64,000 nt of DNA from Eupeodes corollae (Eukaryota > Arthropoda > Insecta > Diptera > Syrphidae), in NCBI RefSeq assembly GCF_945859685.1, contig NC_079149.1, forward strand, positions 129,172,065 through 129,236,064, read 5' to 3'. Positions 1 through 10,180 of the stretch are shown here, one piece after another. The translations under genes and the position numbers were made by a program. Below the pieces are notes generated by a model. That model was not told where the DNA came from, made no database searches, and was given only the letters and a program-made list of their open reading frames with translations. Every line of letters begins with the position of its first letter. The first letter of the stretch is position 1.

Positions 1-719
1 CGAATAAATTGATATCCAATTTGAGATGATATCGTAGGTGATCAATTAAATTGATCAGAATATAAAAATGTCGCTGACCACAGGGGTGTCTATCCTGAAA
101 TTGAGAAATAGGGCGCCAGCAATTTTTTTTTATAATTAAGGAAATTGTAAACCTTCGGAGCGAGGCCGACGGTGAAAGAAGTTTCAATAAAAGATTAAGT
201 CTTGGAATTAATTTTCAAAATATTTATTCTTAAGTAAATTGCCTGGGAAACCTTGCAATTAAGTAGGGCTAAAACCCAGGATCTTTTAAACAAAGAAACA
301 AATCGTTATTTAAGAAAAGATAAGATGGACCGGTAACGTTTAGTCCCGAAAAAAATGTCAACGGTTTTATTTTAAGCGGGTCACGAGTTCCCGTAATTTT
401 CGGAAATAAAGCCAAAGCCAAACGATAATTTTTTGAACAATGTCTCGACAACGAAATAATGTGATTCAACGGAAATAATTTTTAATCAAATAAACCAAAC
501 TATTATACTTAGCTTATTTCTCCTGCCAGATTTTCCTTCCTTCCTTAACCAATTTTCCTTCTTTCCCTCTCCTGTATCTCAGAGAGTATATTCCACCAAA
601 TCTTCAAAATTATTCTCCTTTTTTTCAAATTTCCAAAACACTTCCTCAAATTAAATTTTTTTTTTCAATCAAATTTGTATCTTCCAAAATTACTTTTCTT
701 ACGATCTATTCGAACTCGT
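1..719. other. AT-rich stretch, nothing recognised
   Basis: No frame resembles a known protein and no inverted or tandem repeat stands out. Given the Yip1-type terminal exon at 7222 this is probably intron or intergenic DNA. Confidence 0.4.
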
Positions 720-1310
720 AGCTTACAAAAACGTGAGTTCCCAGGCTTTTTCCAAGCCTGGATGAACCCTTTTTTTAAAAACCCAGTGCTTTCAGCAACT
801 CAGTGACTTGGGTTTCGGTCGCGTCATTTTTTTCAGCAATGCTCAGCTTGTTTGCGCGAGTGTGCCAATGCAGTTGCAAACCCAGTAGTCTTCTCTTACT
901 CGCACTTTAATCTCCCCAGCTTTATGCAACTCACCCCTGAATTCGCCGCGCTCTACTCTGACTTGTAGAGTACGGGAATGCAGGGGGTGCATTCAGCCAC
1001 CTAACATCCCCGATTCAATTTTGAATGAAAGAAAACCTTGAAACTCAAGAAATTTGATTGTTCACACTTTGCATTTTTCCCCACCGATATTTCCCTGCAA
1101 AACAAATATAAATGTGGAAACTTGATGGAAATTAGTAAGTTTCGATTAATAACAATAACAACTGGAGTCAGACCATCCGTCTGACACTTATGGTGGTAAT
1201 TATGCTCATTCTTTGGGGACTGGCTGTCACCCGTTCTTAGTATTTGACAAGACCGCCCGTCTGTCACTTTAGTTAAAGTGGAAAGCTTATCCACTTTATG
1301 TATGTAAAAT
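720..1310. other. hairpin-rich, relatively GC-rich segment of unknown class
   Basis: Three perfect short hairpins lie close together: arms 741-748/754-761 (CCAGGCTT / AAGCCTGG), arms 1167-1172/1180-1185 (GTCAGA / TCTGAC) and arms 1274-1282/1290-1298 (TAAAGTGGA / TCCACTTTA). Base composition is richer in GC than its surroundings. No coding frame is convincing. It may be a fragment of an unrecognised transposable element. Confidence 0.3.
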
Positions 1311-1513
1311 CGACATCAATGATTATGTTTCTTTCCAAAGTACTGAGAGAGTGAACCGATGGCTGATGGACCATGGCTGCCCCTCTCTCTCTCAGTAGAT
1401 TGTAGGAAACACCTGTAGGAATGAAGGAGGGAGGATCAAGTATTTGGATGACGGAGAGAATGGTTCTTGTCGCGGTAATTTTTACCGTGACAATATGTTA
1501 TGACAAAAGTTCA

Positions 1514-1672
1514 AGATGGCTGCTTCTCGAGTATAATTCACAAATTCTCCAAGAGTAATTGTTATCATAAAACGTGCTTTCTCAAATCAATCTTTCGAAT
1601 TCACCATAAAAACTGTAGGTACCCTGTTTGAAAATTGGAAGTCAATCGGTCCCGGTTCTCTGCGAACTGTTA
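1514..1672 (+). repeat. tRNA-derived SINE, body fragment (copy 1)
   Basis: This segment aligns by eye with the body of the complete SINE at 29926-30233: it shares ACAAATTCTCCAAGAG, the word GTGCTTTCTCAAAT, AAACTGTAGGT and a closing GGTCCCGGTTCTCTGCGAACTGTT-like end. The tRNA-like head with A and B boxes is missing, and about 40 bases in the middle are deleted. An old, 5'-truncated copy. Confidence 0.7.
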
Positions 1673-2535
1673 TTTAAAATAAGATCGATATCGAGATTAG
1701 TAAACAATATTTAACTTAACGTAATTATCATCTTTTAGAACTAAAAAGGGCTCTTATTGCCTTGGCTTCAAACATAGAATTTTGTGAAAAATCTTTAGAG
1801 GTTTTTAGACTTGATCTGTATTACATACATCTTAGAGAAAAGCTGAACAAATTATGCTAAGCCTGTTTTTTAAAAAATAGGCAAAGCATCAAGGTTTTAA
1901 AATATATACAAAATTTTGGCAATAGTTTTTTTTATGGTAAATAAATGATGGTAAAAATTGAAGTTCGAATTCGAAATCAACACTAAAAATTTACTCTAAA
2001 ATTTATTTTGCGAAAGCGTGAAAGCATTTTTATGATATTAAAAATATTTATTTGAACCACATTTATTTTGTTAGTATTTCGAAAAGTATTGTGCATATAC
2101 TAGAAACGGTATTGGAATCAAAATAAAGAACATTTATCTTGAATCGTAGATTGTATTTTTGTGACGAAGAAAAACGCTAATCAGGGTTAAAATCGATAAT
2201 ACTTGAAAAAACGATTTTTGTGGTTTTGTCGATTTTTGTCCATGTTGTGTTCAGATAAACCGAATTTAAGGAAACACTACTTGACTAAAAATAGTGAAGT
2301 AGATGTAATTGTTTTCAATTTTCTTAAAAACTAAAAAATATTTTTTGATTCGGCTTTTTTAGTAAAAAATAAAAAAACGACGGGGGCATTGATTAGAAAG
2401 AAGAGCAAGTAGAGGATGTTTCCTAGGATTTAAGAAAAAAATAAATGCACGCTGCGTCTTCAAAACATACAATGATATTTCGATTCTAGAATTCAAAACT
2501 TACAACATCCGTCTTACGATACTACCGATGTATTT
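1673..2535. other. AT-rich stretch, nothing recognised
   Basis: No gene, repeat array or terminal inverted repeat was seen here. It precedes the truncated 5' end of the retrotransposon beginning near 2536. Confidence 0.4.
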
Positions 2536-2600
2536 GAATTTGGAATGACGACTTCGAGAAATTATTATATACATTCAATGGTATAAATGCCTCAAACGTA

Positions 2601-2876
2601 ATGCTAATTGGAGATTTTAATGCGAGAGTAGGAACGCAGGCAGGAGTGATAAATGATTTAAGAGGTTGCGGCAGAAAATCAAAAGATCCTTGCTCTAACG
2701 CACGAGGAAAGAAACTCTTAAAGTTTTGTAATACGTTTGGTCTGCGCATACTAAATAGAACCAGTGCCGGCGACTCGTCAGGACATTTAACGTTTGTGGG
2801 TGGCCAATGGACATCAGTGGTCGATTATGATAACACAGAAGTAGATTGGGAACCATTCGTGAAAGATTTTGAGTGA
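2601..2876 (+). pseudogene. endonuclease-domain fragment of lineage A copy 1
   Basis: The 91-codon frame opens with LIGDFNARVG, the conserved phosphodiesterase-fold strand of apurinic-like endonucleases in non-LTR retrotransposons (the Asp and Asn are metal/phosphate ligands in the family). It continues through a GRKSKDPCSNARGKKLL segment and a T-F-V-G-G-Q stretch, ending at a stop after DFE. A frameshift later the SDH-like motif continues as YSDQ near 2890, where His of the usual SDH is replaced by Gln. The frame stays readable upstream to 2536 without an ATG, so the listed start is not a genuine initiation site. It is a broken piece of a once larger ORF2. Confidence 0.85.
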
Positions 2877-3788
2877 AGTACCATATTCAGACCAACTTCC
2901 TGTTGTTGTGACAATACAATTTCAAACTAAGCATCATGAGGAAATAACCTTTATGCGGCTCCTGCCCAAACTGAAATGGAAAGAGGCTAAGGCTCAGGAA
3001 TATCGAAGATCTCTAAACTTGTAAGTTGCAACTCCAATCACTTCAAATCGAGGACTTTTCCCTCTTAGAACAGATTGTGAAAGCCTTATACCCATAAGAA
3101 GGATTCAACCAAGAGAAAGAAAATACCAAATAAGAACCCTGGTTTGATGAAGAATGTCTAAGAACTCGTAAAACATCAAGCTCGTAAAACAAACGTGGTT
3201 AAGGATCTTCCGTAACTCCACCCAAGGATTATTTAAGGGTTTTATATAAAAGCCAATAAGAAGTTTAAAGAGCTTTGTAAGATTAAGAAAAGGATATATG
3301 CTGAAAAGCAAGCAGACCGATTAGCATCTTGTAAGAGCTCCGCTAATTTTTGGAAACTGGCTAGGGAGCTAAATGGAAAACGTTTTACTATCCCCACAAA
3401 ACTGTCCTCAAATGTAATGCTTTCTTATTTCAAGGATCTTTTAAATCCTGTAATAACGCCGACAAAGTGGCGTTCTTGAGCGCTTATATAGCGAAACAAG
3501 AGCGGCTGTATGGACAGGTGAAAAACTCTCAGACTGGTTTGAAACCTTATCGGGAGTAAGACAAGGTACATTAAGCCTGCCGGGTTGAGTGTATTTCGCA
3601 GGAATGCGATTAAGGCAATTCTGTTCGCAGATGATATAGTCATGTTTGCGCAATCAGCGGAAACTCTGCAGCAGTAATTTTAATATGGATACACAAGTTG
3701 CAAGCGGACTTCTTGCTTAACTTTTTTAAATGCATGATTCACGGGTCCTGAAAAAAGTGGCCATAAAAGCCATTCGAGATTAAAGAAG

Positions 3789-4286
3789 TTGGAATCGAAA
3801 GTTAATTTACCCATCGAAGATTTATCAAGCGCTAAAAACATCTTTCATGAAGTCATTTTAAAGGTTGATGCGAAATGTAGAGCTGAATATATTGCTCATG
3901 GGTCTAATTCCTTGTACAGAACAACTTACAGCATATTAAATCATAACCTTGCAGAGAACAACTATTTTAAGGATTCCAATAATGTCCGTGTGATTTCTAT
4001 GATGGTCAAACTACGTAGTGAACTAATAGATTTAATTTTCATTCCACACAGACCTGACTTACCCCTAGTGTGTAATATGAGCAACCTATCAGAAAGAGAG
4101 GATATTGTCCACTTCTTGGGAAAATGCCCCATTATCAGAGAAATTAGAAGAAATGTATTTAGAAAAGGCTTTTTATCGGAAGATCAAGTGATAAGTTTAT
4201 TGAATGAAATGGATGTTGTCAATCTTTATGAATTTTGCAAAACTGCGTTTAGATATAGAAGTGCTATAATGAACGAAAATTTTTGA
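3789..4286 (+). pseudogene. C-terminal domain of lineage A ORF2 (copy 1)
   Basis: A 165-codon open frame matches the C-terminal part of lineage A copy 2 (20010-20420): both hold the motif IPHRP(D/E)L followed by a Cys, then EREDIVHFLGKCPI-type residues and an Arg-rich turn. The family pattern is Cys-x2-Cys ... His-x4-Cys, a zinc-knuckle-like element after the RT. Here the second Cys is Ser (CNMS). The frame is the longest uninterrupted one in this copy. The first ATG is internal to the original protein, so this is a relic and not an independent gene. Confidence 0.8.
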
Positions 4287-4982
4287 TTCTGTTTTATTCA
4301 CTGTTTTTGAAATTATTTGTAATCTATCATAAACTATTTTTAGTTAAACAAATATAAATACCTTTCTTAATATTTAATGTCAATGTTGCAGACGGCAATT
4401 GCCATGATATAATGATTTTTGTAAACATTTTTGGTATGTAATGTAAATTTTACTTTAATTCAACAAAATCTTAATCTATCTACATATCTTTCTATCTATC
4501 TGTTTTTTTTTTCAATAAAATATATAATGGTATTTCCAATTCCCATCGTCAATATTCAGTTTAAAAAACATTTAAAGAATTTCTTAAGCTTTTTAAAAAT
4601 CTTTAAAAGTTGAAATATTTCTCCTTTCCTACATAAATCTTAAAACAGTTTTTAACAGTTAAAAACAAAATAGTTTTCAAGTATTTTTTTGTTTTTGTTA
4701 CCAAACGTTTGAGCAGAATATTGAAATCGAAGTTCCGAATCAAAATCAGGGCTAAAAATTCACTCTGAAACGTATTTTTTTGAAACCATAAAAGCAATAA
4801 ATTCAAGGTTCCTCAAAATGTTCCTCTTATAGAAACAAACGAAGATTCATAACGTATGAGAATTTCCAGAAACTAATTTAAATGATTTAAGAGATTTGTA
4901 CTTTGCAAATTCAGAGAGAAAAAAACTAAACGAGAGAACCAACTTCGACGGTTGCTCTCTTTTTGCCTACAAGCTGCGATTT
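4287..4982. other. probable 3' UTR of the upstream element, then AT-rich DNA
   Basis: The bases after 4286 are probably the element's 3' untranslated region. A short degenerate TCTA microsatellite at about 4472-4502 could be its tail, since many non-LTR elements end in short tandem repeats. The rest shows nothing recognisable. Confidence 0.35.
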
Positions 4983-5071
4983 GCACATAAACTTGCATAA
5001 GTATTAACTCCATATAAAAAAAATGTGGGGAACGAATACTTATGCAAGAAGATGTGCATACTCCCCACATT
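4983..5071. repeat. two interleaved inverted repeats (pseudoknot topology)
   Basis: Inverted repeat 1 has arms 4983-5005 and 5035-5057, pairing at 20 of 23 positions (core CTTGCATAAGTATT / AATACTTATGCAAG). Inverted repeat 2 has perfect 9-bp arms at 5022-5030 and 5063-5071 (AATGTGGGG / CCCCACATT). The order is A-B-A'-B', so both stems cannot be nested; as RNA they would form a pseudoknot. No coding frame overlaps meaningfully. Confidence 0.75.
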
Positions 5072-7221
5072 AAAAAAAAATGGCGTCCACCTTCGAAAAA
5101 TGGCGGATGCCATGTTGTTCAGAGGTGTTCAAAGAAAATTCAAAATTGTGGATGAACAATTTTTTGGTATTCTCATTGTGTTACTTTGGGAGTAATATCA
5201 TTCGAATATGAAGTGAAATTAATTACTCTTGTTAGGTGCCAGAACAATGAAGATTTAGCAACAATTGTAAATTACGCATTTAGAGAAATATTAGTTAGTT
5301 ATTTGAAGCCAGTTTTAATTATTAAGTAAAATAAATTAGGTGGTGCAACGGTGCAATGAGAATTAGGACCTAGAAACATAAAACTCTGAAAGCACTACAA
5401 CTATTATTTGTTTTATTATTAGCTGCGTTTATGCGTTTATTTTTCGCTCAGACTGTTGAAAAAAAAAAAACTCAGATTTAGTTCAATTTTCAGAGTTCAT
5501 CGGCTTAATTTTGGCTGCGAGAGCTGCTGGAACATTGACAACGAGAGTTAAAGAATGTAAACATGGATGATTAAAATAAAACAACGCAGAAACATTGAAA
5601 CATTTTTTATATACTCATCTCTTTTTTACATTCCTATTGTATTTGTGTGTACTCGTTGTTTATTTTCTTTATGTTACCGACATTTCCAAAATGCTGAAAA
5701 TAAGTGATTTGATTGTTGTTCTTCAACAAAAATTTAAGTCTTATGCATCATTTTTATAAGTTTTCCAGTTCTACTATTTATTTATATCTTATCTTTCAGT
5801 TATAGCGACAAGGAAAAATCTGTGAGGGAAAGTTCTAACTAGAGTTTTTCTGAAAGTACATTATGGGTTATTCATAGATGTTTGCTAAACTTCTTAGGCT
5901 ATTCATAAATAAATGCAAATCTAAGTTAAGGGCTAAACCTGAATAACTATAAACATAGAAAGTGCTGTGTTCTAGTAATTATTATCGCAGCCAAATTTCA
6001 TAATTAATTTTGTTGGTGTATAAAACAGCTGAAAGACTAATTCATGACAAATAAATGTTACGTTAACACTAAGTTCCACAAAATATCGATTGATACCGCA
6101 ATTACAGAAGATATGGATATTTTATATTAATATTCCCGGTAAACTGTAGACCTTTATTATTTCCACCTATTATAATTAATTCGATGTTAAATAATTCAAT
6201 GCAGTATATTGTAGATAAAACAGCAGTTAAGTTATGTTAAGGTATTACTATTGAAATAAACATAACATACATTTATAAAAAACATGTACTTGTTCATAAC
6301 AAATAAAGTCTAGTCTAAAAAACCTTAACCTTGTTATACACTCTTTCTGAACACATCTTTTCTGGTTTTGGTTGTTAATGCCATCTATCTGTAACTCAAA
6401 GAAAGAGAAAAAAAAACAAATTCACCACAATCTTCCGTTTTAACGTTTACCGTAATTCATTGACAAACGAAAATTGTTTGCTAGAATTAATTTGTGAAAA
6501 CCAGAGAGAGAAAGAAATATGAAATGTCTCGATTCTCTCTGCTCTTCGAGGTGAAAACATGTATACACCGATACGAATTCAACACGCTATAAAAAATGAG
6601 AGTAAGAGGTTCCAAAGGGATGGAGACGAGGAAATTTGTCTCTCTCATTTAGTTTTTTCTCTCTGGCAAATTCATCATAAGATATATTGCTAAGCTATGT
6701 TGTATTTTACCTTAGTTTGAAAAACACCGTTTTTGGGTGTCTTTAATATTCTCAAAGAGATCATAAGCTGTAAGTTTGCTTATACCTTCCGTTTGTTGTT
6801 CTTAGGATTTTAAAAAGTATCATAAAATCTCGTGTCTGCGTCGAAAGCTATGAACCGCCAAAAGCTGCGAAAATAGCTTTTTCGTAATTACCTCCGTTTC
6901 CATAGGTCCAATGGTGTTAACACACTTACTCAAATTGTCAAGCATAAAATTTGGAACCATTTTTTCATACGCTCAAACATTTTAGTGATAGAAGGCAGAA
7001 AGTGCGCACCGATTAGATTTTTTTTTAAATAAAGCAGCTAAATATTAAAAAAAAGCATTTGACAGATATCACCTATCAACCTATCATTTATAGTTTTTGC
7101 ATTTTCGCTTATGTTTTGTTTTTCTTTTTCTTCTTCGTCTTTTATTCATACCAATTTATGTACATACGAGTATCTATCTGTCTGTTTTACTTAACTTTAA
7201 AATATTTATTTATCCTTGCAG
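5072..7221. other. AT-rich presumptive intron upstream of the Yip1-type exon
   Basis: No upstream Yip1 exon was found in this interval or earlier in the window. It holds AT-rich DNA and some GA-rich patches near 6500-6660. The bases just before 7222 form a pyrimidine-rich tract ending in CCTTGCAG, a good splice acceptor. Confidence 0.5.
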
Positions 7222-7384
7222 GGGTCCTTTGGGTTTAATCGTAGCTGGAATCAGCATTCTCTGGTGTGCAGCATCCGCATCGAAACTCTTCGTGACTGCA
7301 TATTCGATGGACCATCAACAAGTTTTGATTGCTTATCCTTGTGCCCTTCTTTATGGTGTATTTGCATTGATAACAATATTCTAA
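7222..7384 (+). CDS. Yip1d1: terminal exon of a Yip1-family (YIPF5 / Yip1d1-like) Golgi membrane protein
   Basis: The exon encodes the C-terminal 53 residues plus a split codon, ending ...AYPCALLYGVFALITIF and TAA at 7382-7384. This is nearly identical to the end of animal YIPF5 proteins, which act at ER exit sites and the Golgi in Rab GTPase membrane recruitment and COPII vesicle traffic. Two hydrophobic segments are visible (about the first 23 and last 20 residues), fitting the last two of five membrane spans in the family. The acceptor CCTTGCAG ends at 7221, and the intron is phase 2: base 7222 is the third base of a codon, fitting the Gln before the conserved Gly. No upstream exons are visible, so the gene continues to the left of the window or beyond a long intron. 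The exon has no disablements. Confidence 0.93.
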
Positions 7385-7798
7385 AGAAAAAATAAAAATA
7401 AAGAAACAAAGTAAACATAGTAGAAGCATGAACAAGGAACAAAGTGATGGAGAAATGAAGAGAGACATGAATATCGATACCGCAATCAGTGGCTAATGAG
7501 AGCTTGAATTGAAAATGAAATTTAAGTTTCTTTTTAATTTTAATTAATTGTAAATTGTTTATTATTTTTTTGTTTCTATCTTAATATTCTCCACATCACG
7601 TGGATTTGTTTTCGAATCAAATTCGTAATTTTTTTGTTTTTTAAAGAAAACTCAAATAAAAGAAAGATGATGATATTTTTTAAAACTTAATATAACAACA
7701 ATATACAAAGTAAAATGTTTTAATACTGTTTATAATTATGAAATTTTTTGTAAGAATTCTAATATCTCAAGGAGTTGTAAATTTTCAAAAACATTTAT
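7385..7798 (+). other. 3' UTR and downstream flank of the Yip1-type gene
   Basis: AT-rich sequence after the stop. Candidate AATAAA hexamers lie at 7391-7396 (very close to the stop) and 7655-7660. It ends where the MITE-B copy begins. Confidence 0.5.
7655..7660 (+). promoter_or_regulatory. candidate polyadenylation signal of the Yip1-type gene
   Basis: A canonical AATAAA about 270 bases after the stop codon. It would give a 3' UTR of ordinary length for a fly gene. The earlier hexamer at 7391 is the alternative. Confidence 0.4.
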
Positions 7799-8015
7799 TG
7801 CTGAAATATAAACACGCCTCAGCTTCGGCTTCGCCTGTAAAAAAGTCAACCAACAAAATACATTTGCTTTTAGAAGGATGTCCGATAAATTAAATTGTTT
7901 TCTATTTCAAAACTCATATTTTTTTATTTTGAGAAAAAATAACAGCTGCTAATGACACAAGTGTCATTTAAGAAATGTCTTATTGGAAGTGTCATTCAAA
8001 GCAACCTCGAAGCAG

Positions 8016-8913
8016 GGCCCTTATTATGAATTACGAAACGAACGGCAGAAAAAACGAAACTCGAAGAAACGAAAGTCATGGTGAAGAGCGATTATAAGAT
8101 ACGAAAATAGAAAGCAAAAAAAGTTGCCAGGCAAAAACGAAAAATGATAATTTTTTAAAGGAGCAACTAACTTCACTCCTATTAACAAATGTCAAAATAT
8201 AAATAAAGTCGAGGAAGTTTCAAAAATAAATGTAATTTGCATAAATTCTATAAAATGTTTTTTCACTGCGACTATTTCCTTGAAAGCGAAGATGAATCCC
8301 AAACTAACGAAGAAGAGGAAATGCGTATATAAAGAAGAGTTTTAAGAGATTCATCGAACCCAATGAGCCTTCCAAGTTCAACGTAAGTAAAGTGAAATCC
8401 TTTCCATCTAGTATTAAAAAAAAACTCCTTAAATATTTGCCAGGTTCAAGCTTCTTTATCGGTTGAACAAGGACGCATTCAAATATGTATTAGATTTGGC
8501 TTTGTCTTGGCTCGTCGGCAAGTAATTTGTTGCTATGTTTGGATTGGTTTCCATAAAAGCTACCAGCAAATCCAACTGCTTAGCATTAGTTGTAGGCCTA
8601 GAAGGTTAGAAATAACTTATTTGTATGTTTTTGACAATTTTATTTATTATTTAGTTACATTTTTTTGCGCACTTAACAAAACAAAAACCAACCAAACAAA
8701 AAAATAAATGACATTTGACATCTACCCCCAAAACGAAAGCTGAACGAGAGCTGAAGGCACTCGTAAATAAAAATACGAGTATCGTCATTTTTACGATTCT
8801 CGTTTTTCTTAATCGCAATTTGACGATTTAGTGCCACTACAATCGTTTTTTCTAATCGCAATTTAACGAATAAGCGTTATTTTGAACGAGTTTCGTTTTT
8901 CATAATAACCCCC
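8016..8913 (+). mobile_element. PIF/Harbinger-like element with an N-terminal transposase remnant
   Basis: The element starts GGCCCTTATTATG and ends with CATAATAACCCCC, a 13-bp TIR with three mismatches; longer A-rich similarity follows (ACGAAAC / GTTTCGT). Comparing the flanks with the uninterrupted MITE-B copy shows the pre-insertion site was ...GCAGGA..., so CAG is duplicated at 8013-8015 and 8914-8916. PIF/Harbinger elements normally duplicate three bases, usually TWA. Inside is a transposase N-terminal fragment with an intron (8255-8525), but no DDE catalytic region, so it is non-autonomous. Confidence 0.72.
8255..8525 (+). pseudogene. PIF/Harbinger transposase N-terminal fragment with one intron
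   Basis: From ATG 8255 an acidic leader (SEDESQTNEEEEM) leads into the family signature R-x-LRDSSNPMSLPSS, interrupted by a stop at 8330-8332. A 61-bp intron with GTAAGT...CAG borders lies at 8383-8443. The second exon continues in frame as FKLLYRLNKDAFKYVLDLAL, closely following the FxxxYRLNKxAF region of Harbinger transposases, and stops at 8523-8525. A further weak match (KSYQQ) occurs to about 8600. The downstream nuclease domain is gone. In active elements this protein cuts and joins transposon ends together with a Myb/MADF-type partner. The intact intron argues for a DNA-transposition origin and against retroposition. Confidence 0.75.
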
Positions 8914-8966
8914 CAGGACCAACGTAACGCAGACGAAGCCGAAGCTGAAGCGTGTTTGGGTTTCAG

Positions 8967-10180
8967 CCCTATTGTGAGTTCCATGGGAACAAGATTCCAC
9001 ATGGAAAAATTCCCATTTCCCTTTTCCCTAATTGTGAGTTTCGGACGAAAAAATCCGCTTATTGTAAGCATTTTTTCCGTGTGAAATGTAACGTTCTCAA
9101 CAGCTGAAATGTTCACTTATTTTTTTGTCGCGAACGAGAGAAGAACAAAGCGAAAAATGTAAGTTGTTTATTGTTTTTTTTGTGACCAAAAATAAAAGTG
9201 AATTTTCCCAATATTTCAGGAGCAAAACTTTAAATAAAGCCCAAAGCGAAATGCTTTTAAATAAAATGCAACAAAACCCTGAAATTGCCAAATGCTTTGT
9301 AAAACAAAGTCGCGAAAAAGTTTTGGAAGCAGCTCACATTGGAGCTTAACAGCGCAGACCTGCCCGTTAAAAATAAATGCGAGTGGAAAAAAGTAAGTTT
9401 GTTCTGTAGTTTTAATTCATTTTTTGTTTAAAATTATGTTTTGTAAATAGGTTTGGATTGACCATAAATCCACCAAAGAGGAACAGGAGGTAGACCAAAT
9501 AAAACCCAAAAATGTTCACCCTCGGAAGAGACTACAATCCAACTGGTTGGAATGAGTGAAGCAGTGGAAGGAGTCCCCAAATCACGCTGCTTTGAATGAT
9601 CCCTTAAAGATTTTCAAACAGCTCGTTCTTCGCGTTTTCCTTCTTCATCCAATGAAATTCGAATTCCAATCCTAAACATAATTACATATTTCAATTTCTT
9701 TTTTATCAAAATACAACTTAAATTTATTTTGTTTCGCACTTGCCTTCAAAAAAAAATTAAATATGCAATAAGACCTGTTCATTAGAAAAACATCAGTGCA
9801 CATATGTTTTAAAACGAGAGGGACATTTTGTATGAGTGGTCGTTAAGTTACTTTTTTGCATATAAGTCGATGAGGATTGAATTTAAAGAGTGTTTTTGCA
9901 CTCAGTGGGAACAGTTTTAGAAAGTAATTGGAGCACTACATTAAATTCTTGAATTTTTGTCATTAATAAGAAGAAATTATTTAGATTTTAGTCTCTGTTT
10001 CCATCATAGAGAAGGGAAATTTATTTAGGTCTCAGTTTTTTGAACATGTCTATTTTTCGAACTGTCATTTCGAATTCGATGTGAAATTTCATTCGAGTGA
10101 AACTCCCAATAGCTTTTGAAAGTCCATGGGAACGAAAATTTTCCCTGTGAATGGTTTTCCATGTGAAACTCACAATAAGG
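8967..10180 (+). mobile_element. Harbinger-like element carrying only a Myb/SANT-type accessory gene
   Basis: The ends match as inverted repeats: CCCTATTGTGAGTT on the left and the complement of CCTTATTGTGAGTT on the right, with further similarity inside (CCATGGGAAC and TTCCACATGGAAAA words). These termini resemble those of the neighbouring element at 8016-8913 (CCCTTATTATGAATT). Inside is a decayed Myb/SANT-like gene with introns, and no transposase. The flanks are CAG on the left and CTG on the right, so the exact end and target duplication are unresolved. It directly abuts the right TIR of MITE-B copy 1. Confidence 0.65.
9220..9555 (+). pseudogene. Myb/SANT-like (NAIF1/zeste-type) accessory protein of a Harbinger element
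   Basis: Exon 9220-9392 reads LNKAQSEMLLNKMQQNPEIA; after a one-base frameshift near 9315 it continues FWKQLTLELNSADLP...EWKK. A 58-bp intron (9393-9450, GTAAGT...TAG) follows, and exon 9451-9555 continues VWIDHKSTKEE before a stop at 9553-9555. This is the classic helix pattern of Myb/SANT-like DNA-binding proteins: Q-x-x-x-L..., W-x-x-L-x-x-x-LN, and WKKVWxDxK. An upstream intron, 9159-9219, is also plausible. In Harbinger systems this partner brings transposase to the nucleus and to the TIRs. The frameshift makes it a pseudogene. A host zeste-like gene is less likely because it sits between matching TIRs. Confidence 0.7.

Larger units (their letters stand above)
2536..4286 (+). mobile_element. 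non-LTR retrotransposon, lineage A copy 1, 5'-truncated and decayed
   Basis: Pieces occur in the order expected of an APE-type non-LTR element: the end of an endonuclease domain (GDFNARVG at the start of the 2601 frame), a linker (residues NFWKLARELNGK near 3345), a shredded reverse transcriptase with an intact FADD catalytic box at 3624-3635, and a C-terminal domain at 3789-4286. The RT fingers and motif A are mostly deleted, and several stops and frameshifts separate the pieces. The C-terminal domain is shared with the copy at 17455-20425, and the linker and endonuclease resemble those of the copy at 43051-45260. No target-site duplication was found. Clade is not assigned. Confidence 0.88.
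7799..8968. mobile_element. MITE-B copy 1, short TIR element split by a Harbinger-like insertion
   Basis: The ends are inverted repeats: the left end carries CTGAAATATAAACACGC then CTCAGCTTCGGCTTCG, and the right end carries the complement (CGAAGCCGAAGCTGAAGCG, then GTTTGGGTTTCAG). The same termini bound the 338-bp copy at 28738-29075. Removing the insertion at 8016-8913 leaves about 270 bp that aligns, in reverse orientation, with that copy (shared GTCATTCAAAGCAAC). It carries no coding capacity. The target duplication is obscured because another element abuts on the right. Confidence 0.75.

Noticed and set aside
1001..1294. 97-codon minus-strand frame
   Set aside because: It overlaps the hairpin-rich segment and shows no protein-family features.
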